DNA from: Rubricoccus marinus
Lineage (GTDB): Bacteria; Bacteroidota; Rhodothermia; Rhodothermales; Rubricoccaceae
Length of the DNA stretch: 64,000 nt
Assembly (NCBI RefSeq): GCF_002257665.1
Contig: NZ_MQWB01000010.1
Coordinates: 62,001-126,000 of the forward strand
Reading direction: 5' to 3'
Shown here one piece after another: positions 16,994 to 26,358 of the stretch; the first letter of the stretch is position 1, and each line of letters opens with the position of its first letter. The notes below the pieces were generated by a model that worked only from the letters and a program-made list of their open reading frames with translations, ran no database searches and was not told where the DNA came from. The position numbers and the translations under genes were made by a program.

Positions 16994-17401
16994 TCAGCAC
17001 GGCAACACGACCACCCCATAGAGCTCGAATACCCGGTCCGTCGTAACTACGAACAGTCCCTCGCAGAGCGCCTGGGCGATGATCAGACGGTCGTCCGGGT
17101 CCTTGTGCCCATCGTACTTCCGACTGTTCGCGTGGTCTACCTCCGAGAACTCTCCCTTTAGCAAGCCGTGCTCCGCGCGGACAGGGAGCTCCGTGAACAA
17201 GTCTCGCGCCGCCGGGAGTAAATTCGATGAGGGGGCTGTCAGCTTGCCAATAGCCACCTTGCGAGCGATCTCCCACACGCTGACCGGCGTGAAATACACC
17301 TCGTTGTCCGGGTCCTCAATCATTGCCCGTGCTGGGGGCGACAACACGCCAGGGTCGCTCAGCGCATAAATCAACGCGTAGGTGTCCAGAAGGAGACGCA
17401 T
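16994..17401 (-). CDS. VapC-type PIN-domain toxin without an adjacent antitoxin
   Basis: This 135-residue PIN protein would be a Mg2+-dependent ribonuclease toxin. It opens with the first catalytic aspartate in MRLLLDTYALIYAL (D7). FTPVSVWEIARKVAIGKL carries the conserved glutamate, and the distal acidic residues lie in HKDPDDRLIIAQAL and VTTDR. The ATG at 17399-17401 gives the standard VapC start. The gene upstream on the same strand (8 bases away) encodes a tandem DUF1508 protein rather than a VapB or Phd-like antitoxin. Either the antitoxin is encoded elsewhere, or the DUF1508 protein has taken that place. Confidence 0.88.
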   Translation of the reverse strand: MRLLLDTYALIYALSDPGVLSPPARAMIEDPDNEVYFTPVSVWEIARKVAIGKLTAPSSNLLPAARDLFTELPVRAEHGLLKGEFSEVDHANSRKYDGHKDPDDRLIIAQALCEGLFVVTTDRVFELYGVVVLPC

Positions 17402-17409
17402 TCCCTCGA

Positions 17410-17868
17410 TTAAGGCTGGATACCCGCTGCGAGGTCGCCCACCCTGCGTGCAGCTTGTACGCAGGCATCCTTGCTGGCATACCCGTCGGCCGATTCTGCT
17501 AAAACCTGACCATTCGCGGCTCTTAGCGACCAACGCCAGTCACCCGAACCAGAGAGGTACACGACGAAGGCAGGCGCTTCAATTTCGCTCCCCGAAACCA
17601 GGACAGGAGCTCCAGACACCGACGCCACGAAAGCCGCCACTGCGCGTTCAGCGGCCGCGCGGCTGCGAAACGTCTGCGCAGAGTCGGCAATGATCCTTCC
17701 GTTAAGAGCCACAAACCGCCATGTCGTGTCTCCCGAAAGCGTCTCGAACACGTCTACGCGAGGGTCCGGTGCGAGCGTCTCCTGGAGCTCTTCGGATGGA
17801 GGGACATACCATTCTCCCTTAAGCGGGCCGAGGGCACGGCGGTCTGAGCGGGGAGTGTCTGCGGACAT
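17410..17868 (-). CDS. Tandem DUF1508 (YegP-like) protein
   Basis: This 152-residue protein holds two DUF1508/YegP-like units of about 45 residues after a 35-residue leader. The units are WRFVALNGRIIADSAQTF-S-AAAERAVAAF and WRWSLRAANGQVLAESADGYASKDACVQAA. YegP domains are small alpha/beta folds of unknown function, typically with W-F-L-NG--I--S--Y. It is directly upstream of vapC and probably co-transcribed with it. Two further tandem DUF1508 proteins occur at 30888 and at the N-terminus of the subtilase at 33489. Confidence 0.82.
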   Translation of the reverse strand: MSADTPRSDRRALGPLKGEWYVPPSEELQETLAPDPRVDVFETLSGDTTWRFVALNGRIIADSAQTFRSRAAAERAVAAFVASVSGAPVLVSGSEIEAPAFVVYLSGSGDWRWSLRAANGQVLAESADGYASKDACVQAARRVGDLAAGIQP

Positions 17869-18302
17869 AAGCGTGCGGGGTTCCTTTCACACGCCTCTGT
17901 GATGCTCAAGGTCCTGGTATCACCGGCGCCCCGAACACCGGTTTCTCAGTGGCGGAAGTCGCCAGAGTCCTCTTCTCAATGACGGAGCCTGGTAGTACCC
18001 GTCCTCTGGCGCGCGTCAGTGCGGCGGCGAGCTACCGAACTGTCTCTGCTCACAAGGCAGATTCGCCCGCAGGCGGCTGCGATCCCGTGTAGACCTCACG
18101 CCGCCAGAGGCCTCTGGCGCTATACGAGGACGTTCACAAGCACATCAGCTCGCAAGAGGCAGGTGAAAGGCTACGCGCGTAGCTCCACAGCTACAGACGC
18201 ATCCGCGTACAGCTACAGCCGAGTCATACGTTGAGCCACGTCGCCTCTGGCGCCTCGCGCCTACTCTTCTCGACGGCTGCACACGCCCGCCACCACACCG
18301 CC
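17869..18302. other. Intergenic region with an 18-bp palindrome
   Basis: This 434-base divergent spacer separates the DUF1508-vapC transcript from the secretion operon. It carries the perfect palindrome CGCCAGAGGCCTCTGGCG (18102-18119), two units overlapping in the other phase from the one at 16860. A further unit lies at 18243, and a near copy (TCCTCTGGCG) at about 18003. I see no gene here; promoters for both directions must lie within it. Confidence 0.6.
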
Positions 18303-18719
18303 ATGACACGCCTCAGCCGACTCGCCGCCTTTACGCTCGCGTACTTCGCCGTCCTCGCCGGGTGCGACAGCCTCGGCCCGCCGCCGACGGCTCCGCCGAA
18401 CCCGGGCGGTGGCCCGCAGACCCGCGTCGTCCGGCTCACGCTCGACCCTGACACCGTGGCTGTGGGAGACACGACGCTGATCCATGTCGTCATCACGGAC
18501 AGCCTCGATACCCGGTTTCGATATCTATGGGGGATGCAAGAAAGCACAATGTTGCCTGTAGACGGCCGTCTCGACGGGCCCCGTATTCGGTTTATAGCTC
18601 CACGCACCTCAAATGAACCTGGTCGTGTGTCAAGCGCTGGGGCGAGCGTCCGCATCACGAACGACACGCCGGGTACGCGGAGCGTGGTCTACTCCTTTTC
18701 GATCCCAATTCTGAACTAA
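18303..18719 (+). CDS. Small secreted lipoprotein
   Basis: The 138-residue protein starts with a signal peptide ending in a lipobox (FAVLAGC, Cys at about residue 21). A Pro-rich linker (PPPTAPPNPGGG) and a compact beta domain follow, like the Ig/big-type modules of cell-surface proteins. It has no recognised activity. Its TAA stop overlaps the ATG of the 1702-residue gene (TAATG, 18717-18721), so the two are translationally coupled. It may assist or anchor that protein at the cell surface. Confidence 0.7.
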   Translation: MTRLSRLAAFTLAYFAVLAGCDSLGPPPTAPPNPGGGPQTRVVRLTLDPDTVAVGDTTLIHVVITDSLDTRFRYLWGMQESTMLPVDGRLDGPRIRFIAPRTSNEPGRVSSAGASVRITNDTPGTRSVVYSFSIPILN

Positions 18720-21700
18720 TGCGCCTCTTTACCCTCGCGTTGCTATTCGCCTCTGGCGTCGTCTCTTCCACCGTTTCGGCTCAGTCATCGTGGCGGCTCC
18801 CGCCGAGCATGCCCAACGACCGTCATTACGATGATCGGTTTCCATCCACCCGGCCAATGCTGTCAATGAGCGGGTTCAGTCGGACGGACGGGAAGGCCCA
18901 TGGTGTGAAGCAAGTGCTAGACCTTGCTTTTGGCGTGAGCACGGGTACGAGAGACGATGACACAAATCGTCTCTTCGAGCAAATTGCACGCGATGCGGGG
19001 GAAGACACATACCAGCACCCTGACATTGACCGCTGCAACACGACATGGGAACCGGAGTGCATTCTGGAAATGAATGGGGCACATCTGGAATCTCAGGCAT
19101 TTGTAGCGTTAATGACGTTTGTGATTTCGCTTAACGATGGGGACCGTCCTGGCGAGCCAAATCTCTTTACGGATACTGAGCTTGACCGTCTCAATGCTAG
19201 CTCGATAGTATTTCCTCGATTTGGGGACAACGGCAGGGTCGATCACATACTCGCCCGCCAGAGGCTCATGGCGACGCTCCGTCGCCTTGAGACGCTCGCG
19301 GGTGGGGACCGGGAGTTCATCGCCATCTACGATGACGAGCTGAGCCCGTTCAAGGCCTTCAAGTCCACTGCCGCCGTGGCACGTGCCCTCGACCTGTACT
19401 GGGCTCTGGAGAATGGCTACATCTGGGCGAATGCGAACGGCTACTCCAGCCTCGACTACCCCGTTAGCATGCTCCTCACTCGGAGTGAGACGGAGAAGTG
19501 GGCGGACGAGATTCAGTCCGGCGTCCAGCACATGTGGGGGGGGACCCTCAAAGATGGCGGATTCATCGCCGACATAAACAACCATGAGGTGCAGGCGGGC
19601 AACTGGCCCCTCCTGGGGTTCATGGGTGCCGCCTACGGCGTCCTAGGCCTGAAGGACGGGGCCTGCCTCTTCCACAGCGACGAGACCAATAACCGTCTCA
19701 CGGGCCCCTCAGACAGCACGACGGTCTCCTCAAAATCATCGACCTACCCTGGTCCTGAGAACCTCTCTGGATGCGAAGAGGTGCTGGACGTCGCTATACG
19801 CCACGCGAGCCGCAGCTACGGTACGTACTACGACTACCTCGGCTCCAAGAAGAAGCGGATGTACTACTGGGCCTTTCAAACCGCCGAAGGGGAGCGGTTG
19901 TGGGCCGAGGGCGCCTACTACTTCGAGTACATGCTCACCACTGTGCTTCCTTACTGGCACGCTATGCGCGCGGCGGGCGCTTTAAACCGCGTCGCGCCCG
20001 ATTACGACCCGACCGACCCCTTCACTGACCCCCGCGTGCTAAATCCTCTCCGCTGGCACGCGGACCTCGTCACACCCGACGCCCGGACGGTCCCCCTCGA
20101 CGACGGCAACCGTCTGCTCATGCTCTCGTCGAGCCTGTTGCGGTGGGCGCCAGAATACGGCACAGCCGACATCGGACAGAGGTACGCATGGATCCACGAC
20201 GCCACGACGCAGCAAGACGGCAACGCTGCCGACTGGCTCCACGTCCAGGAGATCGCCATTCCCCGCCTACAGCGGCCCACCAACGGCGCTACTCCCGGAC
20301 GTGTCGCCCCACCCACGAGCATTGCCAACCAAGCCGGTGACGAGCAGCAGGTCGTGCTCCGCTACTCCAGCCTTGACACGAACGGGCAGCCCACCAATGC
20401 GTGCCAAACGCCTATGCTCGACGGGACGAGAACGGGCGAGTGCCACTTCCTGCTACTCAATGGCGAGCACGGTGCAAACAAGGAGGAGAACCTCGTAGGG
20501 ATCCACGAAGCCACCAGCTCAGGGGAGGGGCACGAGCAGGCAGATCCCCTCCAACTGCTCTACTCCATCGACGACCATCACTACCTCGACGATACGGGCT
20601 ACACAAGTGCACCGGGATGGGGTGGCCTCGATGATCGGTACAGCAACGGTGAGTGGAGTTGGTACTACGACCACAGCGTGATGTGGGTTGGCGAATGCGA
20701 TAGCAACGGATCGTGCAACATCCACCTACCCAACGGAGGAGTTCAGCCGCCGTGGCAAAACGAGTCCAACACGAAAAAGAACTCCACCCAGCGCGGCGTA
20801 TTCCGGCTCTCGCCAAGCTCTGGGGGCGCCACAACCGGCGCTCAGCTCTCCGACGAAGGCCCTGTTGTGGCCCTTGGTGGCACCGTCGCTCTCCAGCATG
20901 AGCCGGATTGCTTCGTTGGGAGCGGCACTCACAGCTGCACGTTCGATAAGATGACCGCCGACGTGAGGCGAACGACGCTGTTTGTCAAAGGAGCGAACCC
21001 GTACCTCATAGATATCAACCGAGGTGTCGTCCCGCCGACGGGCAACTACGACCGCAGTGAAAGGCTGCGCTTCTACGCGAGCTACTTTATTGGCACGGAC
21101 CAAGAGCACCCTGCAGGCGGATTGGGTCCTGGCAACAACGGCTACGCGAACCTGACGCGATTTGACCAGATCGCAAGCGATCCGGAGCGCAGCTTGGAGC
21201 TGTACGTCTCCAACCTCGAAACGAGCGTGGACTACGTAGACGACTCGGCGCCTCCTCCTGCCCGAGCGCTCCGCCTCGCCCGTTTCATGCATTACTTCGG
21301 GGCGTTGCCGAGCGGGGATGCGGGAGATCCTGGCCTGAACTTTCCCAACGTTACAGCAAACCCCGAGCGCACCGGGAAGCCGGTGCCGCTGCTGACGGAG
21401 ACCTACATGAAGTCCCTCCCTGAGAGGATCGGGACGGACCACGAAACATTCGTTGCCTTCCTGGCTCCTTGCGAGTTGAGCCAGACGTGTGCCGGAGCGC
21501 GTCCAGCACACACGGCTCCAAGCCCCGGAGCTACCCTCTCGTCTCAGTATTATGCCCGTCCTACCAGCGGGGTGCTTGGTGAGGAGTACCTCGATGTTGT
21601 GGTCGTCCGCTCTGCGAGGGTCTATGCACAACCGTCGACGCGCGCCAGCGTCCAGCACGCTATCCCCGAAGCGGGAGGTCACGTCGTTACCCTACCCTCT

Positions 21701-23827
21701 GGCAATGACGAGGGGTTCGTCCGGTTCAGGAAGTACGGCTCGTACTACGCGACCGACCCGGGGAGTATCTACAACCTCACCGTAGACCCCGACGCCTTTC
21801 TCACGCCTCACCACGACGCATACCTCTTTGGCGGGAGCTACAGCAACGATGTGTTCGCAGGGGGCACGTACCTCGAAGAGGAAACCACGCTCACCGTCCC
21901 ACAGGGGGGCATCGTCCGCGTCGTGGATGACTTCTCGACGGGCGTGCTCGGAACCGTCCGCGTCTACGGTACCCTCATCGTTGAGCCGGGCGCGGTCCTC
22001 GATGGCGTGCGGCTTGACATCAAAAGTGGGGGGCGGGTCGAACTCCTCGCAGGCGCCGAGCTCCGCCCAGGCAGCAGCGGTACCACTACGGTCAACAGCG
22101 GCGGGACACTGGAGAGCTACGGGAGCGCGTCCGAACCCGTGCAGATCTTTGGCACGGGGTCCGTGTCCGGCCCAGCGCTTACCGTCTGGAGCGGGGGCAC
22201 CGTGAAGCTCCGTCACACCGTCGCGCAAAGTTTGGTCGGGCTCCGCGTCTACGGTGGCATTCTAAAGGGGGAGCATCTCGCCGTCCGCGGCTCGGCGCAA
22301 TCCGGTATCACGGTCATCAACGGGGGAGAGGTCTACCTCCAGAATGCGGAGGTCTCCGGTAGCCTCGGCGTCGGCTCCTCGCTGGGACACGGCATCAACG
22401 TCTCCGAAGGGGACCTTATCGGAGGATGGAACGGCACCGACGTTTACACCAATGCGGGCTTCCTCCCTCGCCCCTCCACGACGGCCCCGAGCGCGCTGAA
22501 AATCACCGGGAACCCGGGCTTCGGCATCCGGGCCGACTTCGGCTCGTGGGCGAACGTGGGCTGCCAGAACTGCTCGCCTCCCCCACGCAACTGCGGCGGT
22601 GGAGGCACAATCCCAGACGATCCTCCAGGAGCGTTCACGAAGGGGCCAACGCTCCCCCCGGGTCCGCTGTACGGTGGTCGGAACTCGGTTCACGGCAACG
22701 GGCTCGGCGCCTTCGAAATCAGAAACGAGTTCGGCGCTGTGGCCGAGAGCTCGTGGTGGGGGCAGTACCCTTCAAACGCAACGCATTTCGTGGAGGCAAC
22801 CGGAATGTGCAACGGAATCGGGCACCACCCCGAGCTCACCACCGAACCGGCTACTGGCTCCGGTCACCTCCTCGGAGCGGATGAAACTGCCTCGGCGGGT
22901 GCCAAACGGGAAGGCGCGGAACGTGTCCTCGAGGCGTCCACCCGTTTCAACCCCGCTGAGGTCCTCGCGAAGACCGCCGCGGCTGCCGCTCGGTCTTCCA
23001 GCGTAGAGCCTCACGAGCGGCAGCGCGAGGCTATGTACGAATCCGGCGTGAGCTCGGGGTCGGGCCGCGCCAGCGGCGTCAGCAATCCCAATCCGGCAGA
23101 CTCCTTGATGGCCGCCCTCGCACGGGAGTACGCGCTCGCAGCGAGGGCCATGCGGCGTGAGGACGGACCGCAGGTCACGGCCCGCGCTCTGCTCGTCGTA
23201 GCGCAAACCCCCACTCACCCGCTGCGACGCCTCGCTGGCGCCTTCCGAGTCCGTGACCTCGCGGCCTCTGGCGACAGCGAGACGGCCGTTCGAGAGGGGC
23301 GCCGCCTGCTAAACCAGAGCCCGTCCGGCACCGGGTGGTGGGACGACATGAGGCGCGAGACTGCGTGGGCGCTCCTGGGCGCCTACCTCACCAACGGCGA
23401 CGAGACCTCGACGGCTGACATGGAGCACGCCCGCAGCATCGTACGCTTGCTAAAACAACTTGGCGACACCGTAGCCCTCGCGGGCGAGCTCGATCTCCTC
23501 GTAGGCGAACCCGATACCCCAGGCTCCGACGATGCGCCTGTGGCGAAAAGCGAACAAACGCTGAAGGCCACCCTCAGCGTGGCGCCGAACCCATCGCGAG
23601 GTGCCGTCGAGATCCGACTCAGCGTCGCAGAGACCGCACCCGTGCGAGTCTCCGTTGTGGACCTCCTCGGCCGGGAGATCGCCGTCCTCACCGACGGCGA
23701 ACAAAGCCCCGGCGCCGTCCGGCTCCGCTTCGACGCGTCGTCGTACGGCTTGGCGCCCGGCATCTACGTCGCGCGCGCCGCAGTAGGGAAGGCCCTCGTC
23801 GTGCAACGCTTCACCGTCCTTCGATAG
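18719..23827 (+). CDS. Very large secreted protein: helical domain, beta-helix and type IX sorting domain
   Basis: The 1702-residue protein has a Sec signal peptide (about 1-21, ending VSAQ). Residues about 25-430 are largely helical and aromatic-rich, with YIWANANGYSSLDYPVSML; they faintly recall polysaccharide-lyase or toroid domains, but I see no firm active site. A beta-rich middle region follows. A right-handed beta-helix section with repeated short strands (GTVRVYGTLIVEPGAVLDGV, about 1065-1290) ends at an ESSWWGQY turn. Next come a helical repeat region (about 1460-1610) and the C-terminal sorting domain (VAPNPSRGAVEIRLS... GREIAVL... GLAPGIYVARA). It is probably exported by type IX secretion and kept on the surface. 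The function is unknown. The start overlaps the lipoprotein stop. Confidence 0.78.
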   Translation: MRLFTLALLFASGVVSSTVSAQSSWRLPPSMPNDRHYDDRFPSTRPMLSMSGFSRTDGKAHGVKQVLDLAFGVSTGTRDDDTNRLFEQIARDAGEDTYQHPDIDRCNTTWEPECILEMNGAHLESQAFVALMTFVISLNDGDRPGEPNLFTDTELDRLNASSIVFPRFGDNGRVDHILARQRLMATLRRLETLAGGDREFIAIYDDELSPFKAFKSTAAVARALDLYWALENGYIWANANGYSSLDYPVSMLLTRSETEKWADEIQSGVQHMWGGTLKDGGFIADINNHEVQAGNWPLLGFMGAAYGVLGLKDGACLFHSDETNNRLTGPSDSTTVSSKSSTYPGPENLSGCEEVLDVAIRHASRSYGTYYDYLGSKKKRMYYWAFQTAEGERLWAEGAYYFEYMLTTVLPYWHAMRAAGALNRVAPDYDPTDPFTDPRVLNPLRWHADLVTPDARTVPLDDGNRLLMLSSSLLRWAPEYGTADIGQRYAWIHDATTQQDGNAADWLHVQEIAIPRLQRPTNGATPGRVAPPTSIANQAGDEQQVVLRYSSLDTNGQPTNACQTPMLDGTRTGECHFLLLNGEHGANKEENLVGIHEATSSGEGHEQADPLQLLYSIDDHHYLDDTGYTSAPGWGGLDDRYSNGEWSWYYDHSVMWVGECDSNGSCNIHLPNGGVQPPWQNESNTKKNSTQRGVFRLSPSSGGATTGAQLSDEGPVVALGGTVALQHEPDCFVGSGTHSCTFDKMTADVRRTTLFVKGANPYLIDINRGVVPPTGNYDRSERLRFYASYFIGTDQEHPAGGLGPGNNGYANLTRFDQIASDPERSLELYVSNLETSVDYVDDSAPPPARALRLARFMHYFGALPSGDAGDPGLNFPNVTANPERTGKPVPLLTETYMKSLPERIGTDHETFVAFLAPCELSQTCAGARPAHTAPSPGATLSSQYYARPTSGVLGEEYLDVVVVRSARVYAQPSTRASVQHAIPEAGGHVVTLPSGNDEGFVRFRKYGSYYATDPGSIYNLTVDPDAFLTPHHDAYLFGGSYSNDVFAGGTYLEEETTLTVPQGGIVRVVDDFSTGVLGTVRVYGTLIVEPGAVLDGVRLDIKSGGRVELLAGAELRPGSSGTTTVNSGGTLESYGSASEPVQIFGTGSVSGPALTVWSGGTVKLRHTVAQSLVGLRVYGGILKGEHLAVRGSAQSGITVINGGEVYLQNAEVSGSLGVGSSLGHGINVSEGDLIGGWNGTDVYTNAGFLPRPSTTAPSALKITGNPGFGIRADFGSWANVGCQNCSPPPRNCGGGGTIPDDPPGAFTKGPTLPPGPLYGGRNSVHGNGLGAFEIRNEFGAVAESSWWGQYPSNATHFVEATGMCNGIGHHPELTTEPATGSGHLLGADETASAGAKREGAERVLEASTRFNPAEVLAKTAAAAARSSSVEPHERQREAMYESGVSSGSGRASGVSNPNPADSLMAALAREYALAARAMRREDGPQVTARALLVVAQTPTHPLRRLAGAFRVRDLAASGDSETAVREGRRLLNQSPSGTGWWDDMRRETAWALLGAYLTNGDETSTADMEHARSIVRLLKQLGDTVALAGELDLLVGEPDTPGSDDAPVAKSEQTLKATLSVAPNPSRGAVEIRLSVAETAPVRVSVVDLLGREIAVLTDGEQSPGAVRLRFDASSYGLAPGIYVARAAVGKALVVQRFTVLR

Positions 23828-23867
23828 GCGGTCCCACAGCCCTCCGTTCTCTACCTCGTTGATACCC

Positions 23868-25829
23868 GTGCGCCTCAGAAGCTCGCTTTGCCTCCTCGCC
23901 CTCGCTGTCCTCGTGGGTTGCGACACGTCCACGCCTGACGGCGATCTTTCAAGGGCGGAGCCCGCCGCTGTAAACCTCGATGCACACGGGTGGAGCGCCA
24001 TGAGCGCGCCAGTCTTGTGGGAAAAACTTCAGGTCGGCGGCGCCCAAGCGATCGTCGGATTCAAAGAGCCCGGGCGGGGACGTGGCGTCGTCAACAGACG
24101 CGTCGTCGTCTCCAGAGAGCGGGTGCATAGCGCCCTCCAGGCGCTCGGCGCCCACGCGGGGATCACCGTCGTAGACACGTTCTCGACCATCCCTGCAGCC
24201 GTGGTGACGCTCGATTTCCCCGAGTCCATCGAGGCCATCCGCGCGCTCCCCTTCATCGACTACGTCGAGCCCGCGTTCGACCCGGAAGGCGCAGAGGCTG
24301 CGAAGTCCGCCTCCAAGTCGAGCTGCGGGAGCTCCTCGTCGGGAGGATCGCCCCAAATGGACATGGCGACCACATCCTATGGAGACGTCCTGTACGCCCG
24401 CCTCCCCGACCTCGGCGTTACCTCCGCGTGGAACGTGGCGGACGGAGCGGGGGTGGAGGTCGCCGTGCTGGGGACGGGCGTGAGCTCCCGTGCGCCACAA
24501 GTTAACGGCGAGTTCGTCGGAGGCCAAAGCACGTCGCCGTCGCGGCAGATCTCGCGCACGTGGACGGGCAGTTGGTCCACGACTCCGGAATGGCACGACG
24601 ACTGCGGCCACGAAACCAAAATCATTGGGACGATCGCCGCTCCACGAGACGGTACATCCATGTCTGGGATCGCATACAACGCCTCCATTTACGCCATAAA
24701 GACAGACAACGACGTCATCCTCGGGTCCGTCTTTGGCGGCAACCTTGGGCGCGTCATCGACGGCATCGAGCTCGCGGCCCCCCGGAGCCCCATCGTCAAC
24801 ATGGCCTTCGGCACGAGAAGCCGGTACCAGAGCGTCACGGACGCCATCGAAGTCGCGTACGATACCTACGATACGTTGTTCGTCGGCGCCGCCGGGACGG
24901 GGATCTGCGAGGGCGACGGTGGACCGCTATTCCCCGCGCGGATGCCCGAGGTCGTCGCAGTGGCGCAACTCCTCGATGACGGGAGCGTGAAGTGCTGGGC
25001 ACCGCAGGTGTTCGCGATCCCCGTCGATCGAGCGTTCAGCCTTGATCCAGACGTCTATTCCAATCAGTTCGAGGCCTCTAGCGGGAGCTCATTCGCCACG
25101 GGGGTGTTTTCCGGAATGGCCGCGTTGCTCTTGGGCAAAGGCTACTCGCGCAGCCAGACAATCTATCGCCTCCGCGCGTCTACGTTCGCGCTCATTGGCA
25201 GTTACGACGATGTCCCCGACATCGCCCACGCGCTCGGACTGGTCTCACGTGCTAGCCTATCCGGTCCTTCTCTCGTCACTCGGACCGGTGGTTACACCTA
25301 TTCCGTGACGCAGGAGAACGCACCGGGCACGGCGTCGCTCGCGTACGCGTGGGCTCCCAATGGCGCCGCGTCGGCCATCACCACGGTCCAGTTCACGCGG
25401 CAACCGGGTCCGGATAGGCAGGTGAACGTGACCGCTGCCGTGACGCAGAACGACCCCTCGTTCGGAGAAGCCGAGCTCCCCAGCGCGACGGCCACCAAAG
25501 CCGTCACCGTACGGGGCCTCGGCACTACTATCTCCGGGCCCTCTTGCGTGGCACCTGGCGCGACCGCCCGTTACACGGCGACTCGTCAGAGCGGCACGGC
25601 TCCGTGGTCGGTCGCGATTCAAACCAACACGCCTTGCGAGGGCGATTTCAAAGAGACCTGCAACAGTTGGGAGGGGCTCCCGGCGCCCACGCTGCCGGGC
25701 ACCGAGGTGTACTACAAGGATATATCGCCCTCGCAGTCCTTCGCCGTCCGTTCTCGCGCGACAGACCCCGACATCAGCGCCACGTCGGTCGTGATCAACG
25801 TCAGCGTGTCACCCAACTGCCAGTTCTAA
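23868..25829 (+). CDS. Subtilase-like lipoprotein with degenerate catalytic residues
   Basis: I start at GTG 23868 (a TTG at 23859 is possible), giving 653 residues with lipobox AVLVGC. An I9-like propeptide region is followed by an S8 fold. The Asp motif reads VEVAVLGTGVSS with Gly202 in place of Asp. The His motif is CGHETKIIG (H248), the oxyanion Asn region reads VGAAGTG (Thr344 instead of Asn), and the Ser motif is SSGSSFATGVFSGMAALLL (S408). Loss of both Asp and the oxyanion Asn suggests a non-proteolytic or crippled subtilase. The last 200 residues are beta-sandwich-like. It lies 40 bases after the 1702-residue gene and shares a TAATG junction with the next gene. Confidence 0.8.
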   Translation: MRLRSSLCLLALAVLVGCDTSTPDGDLSRAEPAAVNLDAHGWSAMSAPVLWEKLQVGGAQAIVGFKEPGRGRGVVNRRVVVSRERVHSALQALGAHAGITVVDTFSTIPAAVVTLDFPESIEAIRALPFIDYVEPAFDPEGAEAAKSASKSSCGSSSSGGSPQMDMATTSYGDVLYARLPDLGVTSAWNVADGAGVEVAVLGTGVSSRAPQVNGEFVGGQSTSPSRQISRTWTGSWSTTPEWHDDCGHETKIIGTIAAPRDGTSMSGIAYNASIYAIKTDNDVILGSVFGGNLGRVIDGIELAAPRSPIVNMAFGTRSRYQSVTDAIEVAYDTYDTLFVGAAGTGICEGDGGPLFPARMPEVVAVAQLLDDGSVKCWAPQVFAIPVDRAFSLDPDVYSNQFEASSGSSFATGVFSGMAALLLGKGYSRSQTIYRLRASTFALIGSYDDVPDIAHALGLVSRASLSGPSLVTRTGGYTYSVTQENAPGTASLAYAWAPNGAASAITTVQFTRQPGPDRQVNVTAAVTQNDPSFGEAELPSATATKAVTVRGLGTTISGPSCVAPGATARYTATRQSGTAPWSVAIQTNTPCEGDFKETCNSWEGLPAPTLPGTEVYYKDISPSQSFAVRSRATDPDISATSVVINVSVSPNCQF

Positions 25830-26347
25830 TGCGAAACCAGCCTGCATTCTCTACGCGCACGCTCCTCCTTGCCCTGCTGCTCGCGCCCGTCGGAGCGTTT
25901 GCCCAGGAAAGCATCATCGTTCTCGCCACGCCAACGCAGACGGAAGCGGCCGGCCCCGGAGGGGGCGCGGTGGCTCCGGGGAGTATTGGAAACGTGGCGC
26001 TCCAGGGGACCGCCTCGGGAGTGGGGTATGTCGTCTTCGCCGCTGGGGCCTACGGGCTTATCGCCGTTTTAGACCCCGAAGCGGTCAACGACGACGGCCC
26101 CTCCGCGCGCGCGCTGCTCGTAGCGGCTCTTGGCGGCGCCGCTGGGGCGGGCGTCGGGGCGTACCTCGGAGGCGGTCGTCGGGGGAATGCCTGGGTCGAC
26201 ATCGGTGGAACGCTCCTGGCAAGTGGGGGCTACACGCTCCTTTTGCTCGCCCTTGACTCCGTGACCGACGCCACGGCCCCTGCCGTCATCGGATTGCCCA
26301 TCATCAGCGTCGGCGTGAGCGTCGCCCTGGATCGGTTCGCACGGTAG
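25829..26347 (+). CDS. Small membrane protein of the secretion operon
   Basis: The 172-residue protein has an N-terminal signal (LLLALLLAPVGAFAQ) and then about four hydrophobic, Gly/Ala-rich segments (GVGYVVFAAGAYGLIAVL, ALLVAALGGAAGAGVGAYLGG, and two more). Its ATG overlaps the stop of the subtilase-like gene (TAATG, 25827-25831). I do not recognise the family; it may be an outer-membrane or inner-membrane partner of the secreted proteins. Confidence 0.6.
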   Translation: MRNQPAFSTRTLLLALLLAPVGAFAQESIIVLATPTQTEAAGPGGGAVAPGSIGNVALQGTASGVGYVVFAAGAYGLIAVLDPEAVNDDGPSARALLVAALGGAAGAGVGAYLGGGRRGNAWVDIGGTLLASGGYTLLLLALDSVTDATAPAVIGLPIISVGVSVALDRFAR

Positions 26348-26358
26348 GGGAGATGTCC

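Larger units (their letters stand above)
6051..23273. repeat. Dense zone of the interspersed 10-mer GCCTCTGGCG
   Basis: By manual reading, the exact decamer GCCTCTGGCG or its complement CGCCAGAGGC starts at 6051, 6424, 6458, 6707, 7147, 7923, 9696, 10387, 10403, 10487, 11451, 15511, 16860, 16868, 18102, 18110, 18243, 18749, 19256 and 23264. Further copies occur at 32810, 35991, 46913, 50175, 50415, 53693 and 53701. For a 10-mer of this composition, less than one copy is expected in 64 kb. Copies lie in genes (in varying frames) and between genes, in both orientations. Some are paired into perfect palindromes. None is seen in the first 6 kb. Confidence 0.8.

Noticed and set aside
18719-23827. 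Assignment as a polysaccharide lyase
   Set aside because: The aromatic helical N-terminal part only faintly recalls such folds, and I could not find a defensible catalytic set.
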